Position numbers and translations under genes: made by a program. DNA of 57,903 nucleotides from CAIMMJ01 sp037131955 (GTDB taxonomy: Bacteria > Bacteroidota > Bacteroidia > UBA4408). Below, piece after piece: positions 50,479-57,903 of the stretch; position 1 is the stretch's first letter, and each line of letters begins with the position of its first letter. Below the pieces are notes generated by a model, which was not told where the DNA came from, searched no databases, and worked only from the letters and a program-made list of their open reading frames with translations. The stretch is taken from positions 1 through 57,903 of the forward strand of contig JBAXQC010000010.1 of NCBI GenBank assembly GCA_037131955.1, in the 5' to 3' direction.

Positions 50479-50934
50479 ATGGAAAAAATTACTACACCAA
50501 AACAAGCCTTAGAAAGAGCAAAATGGCTATGTGCAAAGCAGGAAAGGTGCCAATCCGAGATATATAAAAAACTAAAAGAATGGGGCATTGAAGAAGAAAA
50601 TTCAGAGGAAATAATTACACAACTTATAATCGAAAAATTTATTGATGAAAAGAGGTTTGCACAGTTATACAGCAGATCAAAATTTAATCAATTGAAATGG
50701 GGCAAAATTAAAATTTCACACGAGCTCAAACAAAAAGGAATATCAGAAAAATGTATTCAGTATGGATTACAAGAAATAGACAACAAAGTTTATATAAAAA
50801 CTCTCCAAAAAGAAATAGAAAAAAAAACAAAAGAATTAAAAGAAAATAATACCTTTATTCTTAAAAATAAGCTCATTAAGTATTTCTACTCAAAAGGTTA
50901 TGAGTCAGAATTAACTATTGAATTACTAAAATAA
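50479..50934 (+). CDS. recX: RecX-family regulatory protein
   Basis: 151 residues, built from repeated three-helix units typical of RecX: AKWLCAKQERCQSEIYKKLKEWG, then LIIEKFIDEKRFAQLYSRSKF, KISHELKQKGIS and a final NKLIKYFYSKGYE. RecX modulates RecA filaments. recA is not in this window. It is four bases downstream of the LuxE-like gene and 18 bases upstream of the TPR-like gene, so translation is probably coupled to the former. Confidence 0.88.
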   Translation: MEKITTPKQALERAKWLCAKQERCQSEIYKKLKEWGIEEENSEEIITQLIIEKFIDEKRFAQLYSRSKFNQLKWGKIKISHELKQKGISEKCIQYGLQEIDNKVYIKTLQKEIEKKTKELKENNTFILKNKLIKYFYSKGYESELTIELLK

Positions 50935-50952
50935 TTTTAATAAAAGAATAAA

Positions 50953-52335
50953 ATGAGTTGGCTGCATCAATTATTAAACTCACTAAATACCGATGAAATA
51001 AATTCGTTGCAATCCATTTCTTTTAGGGGAAAAGAAAAAGAAGTTTTTAAAATTTATTTAGCCCATCTAAATTTAAATACTCCCGAAAAGGAAGAAATTT
51101 GCACACGTTTAGAAATAACAAATACACACCTTTACAAAATAAAATCTGTATTGGTAAATAAAATTTACAGACACTTTTTTAAAGAGGATGTATTAATGTT
51201 GGTAGAGTTTCTCTCATCACGCCAATTGTATAATCTTTTAAAAACAGAAATTCTTCAAATCATAAAGGAAATTGAGAATTCAAAATTTTTAAACAAAGAA
51301 AAGATTCTATTAGAATTGTATAAAAAAGCAATTGATTTACCCTATAGTTGTTACGACGAAAAACTAGTTAAAATTGTAAGTGAAAAGTATTTAAATTTCA
51401 AGAAAGATTCTAATGAAGCTGATAAAAATTATATCATTTTTCATAAATTATTTGCAGACTGCAATAGGTTTGCAGCAGCTAAAAAACCAGAAAAACATTT
51501 TTCACTAAATGAGAATAACCTTTTTGAATTTGAAAAAGAACTCATTCAACAAAAGCATCAATTGGCTTTGTATTATCTATACAGAACATTTATTAGTTTT
51601 TACACTTTTTACGATCCAAATCCAGAATTACAATTGGTTTACCTTGAAAAAGCAATTAGTTTAAAGGGAGAAATTAAAAAGTTTTTCTCTATTGATATTG
51701 GCGTGTTCCTGGAGCTATTAAAAGCAGATACTTTGTTTAGCAATAAAAGGTTTGCAGAGGCATATAAAATATACGATTCTATTTTTTCTAAAGGAGTAGA
51801 AAAAGAAATGTATGGCTATTTTTACCATTGTGAGCAGTTTGCGATGCTTGCTATAATTTTAAAATATTACTCAAAGGCTGAAACATTTTTAAATAAAACA
51901 TTTATACAACTTATCGCTGCCAGAGAGGGAATTTTTGCTACAAGAGGCTTGTTAGCTTTTTCAAAACTTTTTTTGTCGCTTGGCGATACTAAAAAGGCAA
52001 TACAGAAAATAAATTTAGCCAATGAAATAAATAAAAAAAGTTTTTATTTGCCGTTTGATTTACAATTAAGAGTGCTGGAGTGTTTTGCTTTTTATTTCAA
52101 AAAAGATTTAGATTTTACCAAACAATTGCTTCAACAAAATATAAAATTTCTTTCTTCGTTGGGCAGCAAAAAATCGTATGAATTATATTTTAAATTTTGT
52201 TCCGTTTTAAGTTCCGTAATTTCCTGTAAAGAAAAATCTATTGCACTATCTTTGGCAAATAGAAATGAAATAGAAAGGTTGCATACAAGTTTAGTAAACA
52301 TATATGGTAACTTATTTTTAAAGCTAAAAGAATAA
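50953..52335 (+). CDS. TPR-like alpha-helical protein, unknown function
   Basis: 460 residues, entirely helical in appearance. No signal peptide or membrane helix. Several helix pairs in the second half (about 240-400, for example RFAEAYKIYDSIF, KYYSKAETFLNK and LGDTKKAIQKINLANEI) look like degenerate TPR units. The N-terminal 100 residues include a possible winged-helix-like segment (ICTRLEITNTHLYKIKSVLV). I do not recognise a family. It sits six bases upstream of kdsB and is probably co-transcribed with recX and kdsB. Confidence 0.65.
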   Translation: MSWLHQLLNSLNTDEINSLQSISFRGKEKEVFKIYLAHLNLNTPEKEEICTRLEITNTHLYKIKSVLVNKIYRHFFKEDVLMLVEFLSSRQLYNLLKTEILQIIKEIENSKFLNKEKILLELYKKAIDLPYSCYDEKLVKIVSEKYLNFKKDSNEADKNYIIFHKLFADCNRFAAAKKPEKHFSLNENNLFEFEKELIQQKHQLALYYLYRTFISFYTFYDPNPELQLVYLEKAISLKGEIKKFFSIDIGVFLELLKADTLFSNKRFAEAYKIYDSIFSKGVEKEMYGYFYHCEQFAMLAIILKYYSKAETFLNKTFIQLIAAREGIFATRGLLAFSKLFLSLGDTKKAIQKINLANEINKKSFYLPFDLQLRVLECFAFYFKKDLDFTKQLLQQNIKFLSSLGSKKSYELYFKFCSVLSSVISCKEKSIALSLANRNEIERLHTSLVNIYGNLFLKLKE

Positions 52336-52341
52336 TTAAAT

Positions 52342-53100
52342 ATGAATTTTTTTGGAATTATTCCTTCTCGTTATGCATCAACAAGATTGCCAGGCAAACC
52401 CTTACTTATCATTAACAAAAAATCCATGATAGAAAGAGTTTACACTCAGGTTACAAAATGTGTATTACTTAAAGAAATTTGTGTTGCAACTGATGATCAT
52501 AAAATTATTTTGGAGGTGCTTAAGTTTAATGGGAATGCAATTTTAACTTCCGAAAGCCACACTACAGGAACAGAAAGATGTTTAGAAACTGCAGAAAAAT
52601 TAAGCATTTCCAATCAAGATATTGTAATAAACATTCAAGGTGATGAACCATTTATTGACCCGGCAAACATTGAAAAATTAATTTCAATCTTTAAAAAAAA
52701 TCCCGATGTAAAAATTGCTACTCTAGTTTGTAAAATTAAAAAGGAAGATGAACTCTTCAATCCCAACTGCCCTAAAGTTATTCTTGATAATTCAGGAAAG
52801 GCCGTTTATTTTAGTAGAACTACTATACCGTTTGTTAGAGACTTTCCTGAAGAAAATTGGATAACAAAAAATACATTTTATAAGCACATTGGAATTTACG
52901 CTTACCGCAAAGACGTGTTAAATAGTATTGTAAATTTACCTCAAAGTACCTGGGAGAAAGCCGAATCTTTAGAGCAGCTCAGGTGGTTGCAAAATGGTTT
53001 TGAAATTTTTGTTGCAGAGGTAGAGGAAAGCGGAATATCTGTAGATACTGAAGCAGATTTAATAAAGGCTAACGATTTTGCAGTAAAAAATCAACTTTAA
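52342..53100 (+). CDS. kdsB: 3-deoxy-manno-octulosonate cytidylyltransferase
   Basis: 252 residues, standard length. It activates Kdo as CMP-Kdo for lipopolysaccharide inner-core synthesis. Motifs: FGIIPSRYASTRLPGKPL (CTP binding), ATDDHKI, HTTGTERC, NIQGDEPFI and YFSRTTIPF, then HIGIYAYRKDVL. It shows that the organism makes Kdo-containing lipid A core. Its stop codon overlaps the stop of the convergent tamL (four shared bases), leaving no room for a terminator. Confidence 0.97.
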   Translation: MNFFGIIPSRYASTRLPGKPLLIINKKSMIERVYTQVTKCVLLKEICVATDDHKIILEVLKFNGNAILTSESHTTGTERCLETAEKLSISNQDIVINIQGDEPFIDPANIEKLISIFKKNPDVKIATLVCKIKKEDELFNPNCPKVILDNSGKAVYFSRTTIPFVRDFPEENWITKNTFYKHIGIYAYRKDVLNSIVNLPQSTWEKAESLEQLRWLQNGFEIFVAEVEESGISVDTEADLIKANDFAVKNQL

Positions 53101-55445
53101 AAAGGATATCCAATTCCTAAATTAAAAAAGTTAATGTCGCCATCTTTTAGATTGCCTATTATCCAGTTGGATTGATTTTGCTCAACTCTTTTGGGATCAT
53201 AAATAGGTACTCCCACATCTAGCCTAATAATAAAGAATGAAAAATCGAATCTAAAACCAACGCCAGCTCCCATGGCAATTTGTTTAAAAAATTTATTCAA
53301 CAGAAGTTGGCCTCCTGTTTTATTTGTAAAGCTATCTGAATTTAATAGCCAAATGTTTCCAGCATCAACAAATAAAGCAGCATTTAAATATTTATAAACT
53401 TTAAAGCGGTATTCTGCATTGAGTGTAAGCTTAAAATCTCCTATTCTTTCTATTTGATCAAGTCCGGTGCCAACAAAGCTCCCAGGGCCAAGTGTTCGTG
53501 GTCGCCAGGCTCTTATATCATCTGCACCACCTGCAAAGAAACTTTTTACAAAAGGCATTGTACTGGAATTTCCAAAAGCATATCCAATGCCAGAATAAGA
53601 ACGCAGCACCAGTGTTTGGTCTACAGAATATCTAAAATAATACCTGTAATCTATTTCAAATTTAGCAAATTGAGCATAAGGATTATTAAACCTAATTCCA
53701 GTAAAATAATAGTAAGCAGAATCACTGTTTTCGTTCTCTTTAATTCTTGGCTTTCCTGTCCATTCATTTATTAGAGTTGGAATTACGCCAGCCAATTCTC
53801 CATTCAACTTTAAATAATAATTGTTTTTAAGAAGGGCTGAACTTTGATTGGAATTTGTAAAAGTAATCCTAAGATTATTAAAAAATTGCGATTGGTAACG
53901 AAGCAATAAAGAAACATTGTTACTATTGGCGATAGCTTCTTCAAATCGTTTATCAAGTGTTACGTTCACAAAGTTTAATTCTAAAGGATAAATTGCCCAA
54001 GTAGTTTTTGCTTTTGTAATGCTATACCCAAATGAAGTATTAAAAATTGTTCTAAAATAGTTTGGATTCTTTTGATAATTGAAAGCAGTAGAATAAATAG
54101 TAAGAGCTTTAGAGAATTTGTTTATTTTAAAATTGGGCGTTAGTTTTGGAATACTCAATGAAACTTCGGGCCCAAACTCAATAGTATTAAAGGCGCCTAG
54201 AGTAACAATGCTGGGAATTCCAGAATCAAAAGGAACTGGAACTTGCTTTATTTCAACAGTCCCTTTAACTCTAAATACTTCTCCACCTTTAAAGATATTT
54301 TTATTAGAAAACGTAACGTTACCCTGAATTCCGTAGTTTCCAGCACTATTTGTTCCTTGTAATTCTAGCGAGTATGATTGCGATTTTGTTCTACCCAATT
54401 TTAAAACTGCATCTAAAAAATAGCCACTCGAATCTGTTACATTATTAAATTCTAGTTTTACTGAACCAAATATTTTTAACTGCGATAATCTATCATAAGT
54501 TAAATTTGCATCCGTTAAATTGTATGGTTCATTTGGAACAATAAACATGGAATTTAAAAATAAATCTTTCCTATACCTTTGCCTTCCTTTGTTCATAAAA
54601 ACAATATTTTGTCCGGAAATTTTATTTTCAAAATATTCTGATTCCACGGTTAAAAAATCATATTCAGGATAAACAACAATTTTTCGGATAAAATACTTAT
54701 TGTGCTTAGTTTTATCTTTTAAATTTATGTTTATAAAATCGCTGGGGTCTTTTATTTCAACTTCTACATTCACCAATTTGTTTTTCATGAAACTATCCAC
54801 TTTAAATCTTACAAAATCTACAGTAAAGTAAAAGTATCCATTGTTTTTAAAAAGGTTAGAAATACGTTCTCTTTCTTTTTCTAGTTTTGATTGGTCAAAT
54901 ACAAATGTTCTTTTGATAAGAGAATGAGTAGTGTCATTAAAAACTATGTTAGACAATGCCGTATCCTTGATAGAATAGTTAATTGAATTAATTAGATAAG
55001 GGCTTAAAGTTTTTACTGAATAAATTACTCTAACTCTTTTTTTTCTTGTGATCACGGTGTCTTTTACTGTAGAATCAAAGTATCCTTTTTTATTGAGAAA
55101 TAATTTTATTTGCTGTGTGGATTTATTTTTTAAAATTGAATCATAAATTACAGGCTCTTCTGCAACATTATCTACTAGCCATTTTTTCCATTTTCTTTCC
55201 TTTCCTCTTTTTGCAAAATTATATACCCCTAAATGAAACTTTAAAACTCCAAGGATTTTTTTATTGGGCTTCTGCTTCAAAATAGGCAATAAATCATCTT
55301 TGTTTACATTCCGTTGATCTCCTTTTATTTTAATAGATATTCCACCGAGCAGCTTTTCGTTGTTCTTTAAATAAAATGTATTGTTACAAGAATACAAGCT
55401 TGCAATAACCAAAAGAAAAGTGGTGTATTTTAAAAATTTAATCAA
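53097..55445 (-). CDS. tamL: Lipidated TamA-type outer-membrane assembly protein (TamL)
   Basis: 782 residues. A lipoprotein signal (LVIASLYSC, C20) precedes POTRA-like repeats (about 30-330) and an Omp85 barrel. The barrel includes FFAGGADDIRAWRPRTLGPGS, carrying the lid-loop/barrel-lock motif, and ends FNLGIGYPF. Bacteroidota encode TamL, a lipidated homologue of TamA that works with TamB in outer-membrane protein or lipid handling. tamB is not in the window. The start must be TTG (55443-55445): no ATG precedes the signal peptide. Divergent from the RNA methyltransferase across a 78-base region. Confidence 0.85.
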   Translation of the reverse strand: MIKFLKYTTFLLVIASLYSCNNTFYLKNNEKLLGGISIKIKGDQRNVNKDDLLPILKQKPNKKILGVLKFHLGVYNFAKRGKERKWKKWLVDNVAEEPVIYDSILKNKSTQQIKLFLNKKGYFDSTVKDTVITRKKRVRVIYSVKTLSPYLINSINYSIKDTALSNIVFNDTTHSLIKRTFVFDQSKLEKERERISNLFKNNGYFYFTVDFVRFKVDSFMKNKLVNVEVEIKDPSDFININLKDKTKHNKYFIRKIVVYPEYDFLTVESEYFENKISGQNIVFMNKGRQRYRKDLFLNSMFIVPNEPYNLTDANLTYDRLSQLKIFGSVKLEFNNVTDSSGYFLDAVLKLGRTKSQSYSLELQGTNSAGNYGIQGNVTFSNKNIFKGGEVFRVKGTVEIKQVPVPFDSGIPSIVTLGAFNTIEFGPEVSLSIPKLTPNFKINKFSKALTIYSTAFNYQKNPNYFRTIFNTSFGYSITKAKTTWAIYPLELNFVNVTLDKRFEEAIANSNNVSLLLRYQSQFFNNLRITFTNSNQSSALLKNNYYLKLNGELAGVIPTLINEWTGKPRIKENENSDSAYYYFTGIRFNNPYAQFAKFEIDYRYYFRYSVDQTLVLRSYSGIGYAFGNSSTMPFVKSFFAGGADDIRAWRPRTLGPGSFVGTGLDQIERIGDFKLTLNAEYRFKVYKYLNAALFVDAGNIWLLNSDSFTNKTGGQLLLNKFFKQIAMGAGVGFRFDFSFFIIRLDVGVPIYDPKRVEQNQSNWIIGNLKDGDINFFNLGIGYPF

Positions 55446-55454
55446 TCCTCAAAG

Positions 55455-55462
55455 TATATTTG
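55455..55462 (+). promoter_or_regulatory. Candidate -7 box for the rRNA/tRNA methyltransferase gene (TATATTTG)
   Basis: An exact TAnnTTTG on the plus strand. It overlaps a 14-base perfect palindrome, ATATTTGCAAATAT, at 55456-55469, so a partial -7 match is read on the opposite strand toward tamL as well. The -33 element is not evident. Confidence 0.45.
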
Positions 55463-55523
55463 CAAATATTCAATAATTATACCTTGTTTCAAAAAAAAGA
55501 AACGTTATTTAGTTCACTAATAC

Positions 55524-56288
55524 ATGTTAAGTAATAATCAGGAAAAGCAATTAAAACAACTTTCTACTAAAAAAGGAAGACAGGCCCAGCAAAAATTTTT
55601 GGTAGAAGGCAAAAAAATTATCTTGGACTTGCTTTCAAGAAAATTTCCTTTTGAGCTTATTTGTACCACTCAAAATTACTTTGAGGAAATAAAAAATGAA
55701 GTAAGAAAAACCAATACTCCAGTAGAAATAATAACAGAAAAGCAGCTTTATAATATTTCTTCTTTACAACATCCACAGCCTGTTTTTGCTGTTGCAAAAA
55801 TTTATGAGCACAAATTAATTAGTGATTCTTTAAAGGAAAGTGTATCCCTAATTTTGGACGACATTTCTGATCCGGGTAACTTAGGAACAGTAATTCGATT
55901 GGCCGATTGGTTTGGAATAAAAAATATTATTTGCAGCAAATCTACAGTAGAGCTTTTTAATCCAAAAGTTATCCAAGCCAGCATGGGTTCTTTCTCTAAC
56001 GTAAATGTTGTTTATGTAGAATCTTTAGAATTATTTTTTAAATCACCAGAAATTAAAACATTAAATATTCCAATTATAGGCACAACATTAGATGGTGTTT
56101 CATATAAAACAATTGAGCCACAGCCTTGTTTTTTAGTTTTAGGAAGTGAAGCAAACGGAATTAGTGAAAATTTGCTAAGCTTACTTACTCATAAAGTAGT
56201 AATTGTTGGCAGCAGCTCTAAATTTGCTGAATCTTTAAATGTTTCTGTTGCAGCAACATTAGTTACTTCCTATTTTTGCAACCGATGA
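55524..56288 (+). CDS. SpoU/TrmH-family RNA 2'-O-methyltransferase
   Basis: 254 residues. An N-terminal substrate-binding domain (about 1-90) is followed by the SPOUT knot domain: LDDISDPGNLGTVIRLADWFG (motif 1 with Asn and Arg), then FLVLGSEANGISENLL (motif 2) and SLNVSVAATLV (motif 3). It methylates ribose in rRNA or tRNA; the target nucleotide cannot be read. It runs into the DUF4296 lipoprotein gene 17 bases on. Confidence 0.93.
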   Translation: MLSNNQEKQLKQLSTKKGRQAQQKFLVEGKKIILDLLSRKFPFELICTTQNYFEEIKNEVRKTNTPVEIITEKQLYNISSLQHPQPVFAVAKIYEHKLISDSLKESVSLILDDISDPGNLGTVIRLADWFGIKNIICSKSTVELFNPKVIQASMGSFSNVNVVYVESLELFFKSPEIKTLNIPIIGTTLDGVSYKTIEPQPCFLVLGSEANGISENLLSLLTHKVVIVGSSSKFAESLNVSVAATLVTSYFCNR

Positions 56289-56305
56289 TCTTATATGATG
56301 CTTGA

Positions 56306-56659
56306 ATGATAATTTTTAGAAAAATTTACTTCTTATTTTTTAGCGTAGTTTTTTTGTTGTGTTTTATTTCTTGTAAAGAAAAAAAAGGTAATGAAAAACC
56401 GGCAAATATTCTAAAAAAGGAGGTCATGGTAGACGTGCTTTGCGATATACATTTAACAGATGCACTACTTCAACTAAAATCTAATCAACCCAAAGATTTT
56501 ATACATTTAAATTCAAGTAAAATGTATGATTCTATACTAAAAGAAAATAAAATATCTGCGGCACAATTCGATTCAAGTTTAAAATATTATGCTTCTCAAC
56601 CTGAACAAATGAAAGGTATTTATGAGCAAGTTGTTCAAAAAATTAGTTTAAAAAATTGA
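56306..56659 (+). CDS. DUF4296 lipoprotein
   Basis: 117 residues. A lipoprotein signal ends in LLCFISC (C22). The mature part is helical, with the family pattern ILKKEVMVDVLCDIHLTDALLQ and YDSILKENKISAAQFDSSLKYY. The family is known from Bacteroidota and has no function assigned to my knowledge. It is placed between an RNA methyltransferase gene and hemL, eight bases before the latter. Confidence 0.85.
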   Translation: MIIFRKIYFLFFSVVFLLCFISCKEKKGNEKPANILKKEVMVDVLCDIHLTDALLQLKSNQPKDFIHLNSSKMYDSILKENKISAAQFDSSLKYYASQPEQMKGIYEQVVQKISLKN

Positions 56660-56667
56660 AATAAAAA

Positions 56668-57903
56668 ATGATTAATAATAAAAAAAGCATTGAACTTTTT
56701 AAGACTGCCAATTCATTATTTCCAGGTGGAGTAAATTCTCCTGTTAGAGCATTTAAATCTGTGGGCGGAACGCCTGTATTTATAAAAAGAGGAAAAGGAA
56801 GTAGAATTTGGGATGCAGATGAAAATGAATACATAGATTTTTGTTGCTCATGGGGTCCATTAATTCTTGGTCATGCAAATGATAAAGTAACAGAAAAAAT
56901 ATCCGAAACAATTGTAAATGGAACGTCTTTTGGTGCACCAACAGAACTTGAAAATAAACTAGCAGAACTAATAATTAGTAATCACGATTACCTAGAAAAA
57001 ATTAGATTTGTGAGTAGTGGAACAGAAGCCGTTATGTCTGCTATTAGATTGGCAAGAGGTGTTACAGGTAAAGATAAAATAATAAAATTTGATGGGTGTT
57101 ATCACGGACACGTTGATAGTCTTTTAGTAAATGCAGGTTCAGGACTTGCAACCTTTGGAACAAGCAGTTCCGCTGGTGTTCCTGAGTCTTTTGCAAACGA
57201 AACTATTGTATTGCCCTTAAATGATATAATGGCTGTAAAGGAAACTTTAAAAAAATATGCAAATAAAATTGCAGCCATAATTATTGAGCCAGTGCCAGCA
57301 AACAATGGATTGTTATTGCAGAGCAAAGAATTTTTGTTTTGCTTACAATGTTTGTGCAAAACTTACGGTGTATTATTAATTTTTGATGAAGTAATAAGTG
57401 GGTTTAGAATTGGGTTTTCGGGCGCAGCGGGTTTGTATGGAATTAAACCAGACATTATAACTTTTGGGAAAATTATTGGTGGAGGTTTGCCGGTTGGTGC
57501 TTATGGTGGTTCAGCAAAAATTATGAGCAATATAGCTCCTGAAGGAAATGTATATCAGGCAGGAACCTTAAGCGGCAACCCAGTGGCAATGGCAGCAGGA
57601 TTGGAGCAACTTAGTCAATGTTTGCAACCAGGATTTTATGATAAAATAAATTCTTTGTGCAACTATTTTACCAATTCATTAAATGAATTTGCTGCCACAA
57701 AAAATTACCCTTTTAAGATGTTTGCAATGGGTTCTATATTTTGGATGGCATTTTCAAAACAAGAAGAAATAAATGCTGCCTCTCAAATTGATTCTGCCTC
57801 TATGGAATATTTTAAAAAGCTATATCACTTTTTATTGGAGCAAGGAATTTATTTTGGCCCATCGGGTTACGAAGTAGGATTTATTTCGGCGGCACACTCA
57901 CGT
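56668..57903 (+). CDS. hemL: Glutamate-1-semialdehyde 2,1-aminomutase (3' end beyond window)
   Basis: I translated this by eye: 412 codons from the ATG at 56668 to the window edge with no stop; only about 15-20 residues should be missing. A PLP-dependent class III aminotransferase that makes 5-aminolevulinate in the C5 heme pathway. Motifs: FPGGVNSPVRAF at the N-terminus, RFVSSGTEAVMSAIRLARG, DGCYHGHVDS, IFDEVISGFR, and the Schiff-base K268 in FGKIIGGG, followed by AGTLSGNP. Its presence implies heme synthesis from glutamyl-tRNA. Confidence 0.96.
   Translation, partial: MINNKKSIELFKTANSLFPGGVNSPVRAFKSVGGTPVFIKRGKGSRIWDADENEYIDFCCSWGPLILGHANDKVTEKISETIVNGTSFGAPTELENKLAELIISNHDYLEKIRFVSSGTEAVMSAIRLARGVTGKDKIIKFDGCYHGHVDSLLVNAGSGLATFGTSSSAGVPESFANETIVLPLNDIMAVKETLKKYANKIAAIIIEPVPANNGLLLQSKEFLFCLQCLCKTYGVLLIFDEVISGFRIGFSGAAGLYGIKPDIITFGKIIGGGLPVGAYGGSAKIMSNIAPEGNVYQAGTLSGNPVAMAAGLEQLSQCLQPGFYDKINSLCNYFTNSLNEFAATKNYPFKMFAMGSIFWMAFSKQEEINAASQIDSASMEYFKKLYHFLLEQGIYFGPSGYEVGFISAAHSR

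Noticed and set aside
1..57903. CRISPR array, prophage or insertion sequence
   Set aside because: No spaced direct repeats, Cas, phage structural or transposase-like proteins were found on either strand.

Overview
The window comes from an AT-rich Bacteroidota genome; the order is not resolvable by eye. Evidence: a TonB-dependent receptor with an N-terminal carboxypeptidase-regulatory-like domain, a PorV/PorQ-type barrel, a lipidated TamA homologue (TamL), a DUF4296 lipoprotein, promoters matching the Bacteroidota pattern (TTTG, about 19 bases, TAnnTTTG), and A-rich rather than Shine-Dalgarno-type leaders before most genes. Several genes can only start at TTG.

Layout. 1-1687 (-): the cut edge of a probable surface-sugar locus (formyltransferase and NodB-type deacetylase). 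1735-2172 (-): a DUF2721 membrane protein. 2338-6557 (+): a TonB-dependent receptor followed by a LytS-type kinase and a LytTR regulator. 6623-10895: housekeeping genes (purE, a PorV/PorQ-like barrel, pterin dehydratase, tRNA-Leu(CAA), maeB). 10899-12945 (-): an AlbA_2 protein and mnmE. 13017-41616 (-): about 28 kb of tightly packed or overlapping genes in one direction, forming a capsule/O-antigen/exopolysaccharide locus. 41738-49407: uvrA, a divergent ECF sigma factor with an elaborate leader, nrdB, a ClC transporter, a GNAT and a lipoprotein. 49473-53100 (+): a LuxE-like protein, recX, a TPR-like protein and kdsB. 53097-55445 (-): tamL. 55524-57903 (+): an SpoU methyltransferase, a DUF4296 lipoprotein and hemL, which is cut by the window end. 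No stretch longer than 300 bases lacks a gene except 8235-8621, which holds the tRNA.

The polysaccharide locus reads, in transcription order: small outer-membrane barrel, Wza-type export lipoprotein, Wzc-type tyrosine autokinase, a CMP-sialate-synthetase/HAD fusion, a NeuB/SAF/cupin fusion, two methyltransferases, a capsule-type glycosyltransferase, Wzx flippase, Wzy polymerase, two hexapeptide acyltransferases, three GT4 glycosyltransferases, an asparagine-synthetase-like protein without a glutaminase nucleophile, two ATP-grasp proteins, two deacetylases, a complete AsnB, a FemAB/GNAT-like transferase, DUF354, WecB, VanZ-like, and a phosphoglycosyl transferase fused to a methyltransferase-like domain. 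My inference is a Wzx/Wzy-dependent glycan containing a nonulosonic acid and N-acetylmannosamine-type sugars. The concentration of amide-forming enzyme families suggests that it also carries amide or aminoacyl decorations. That decoration module is the best candidate here for an undescribed system.

No CRISPR array, insertion sequence, integrase or phage gene was seen.
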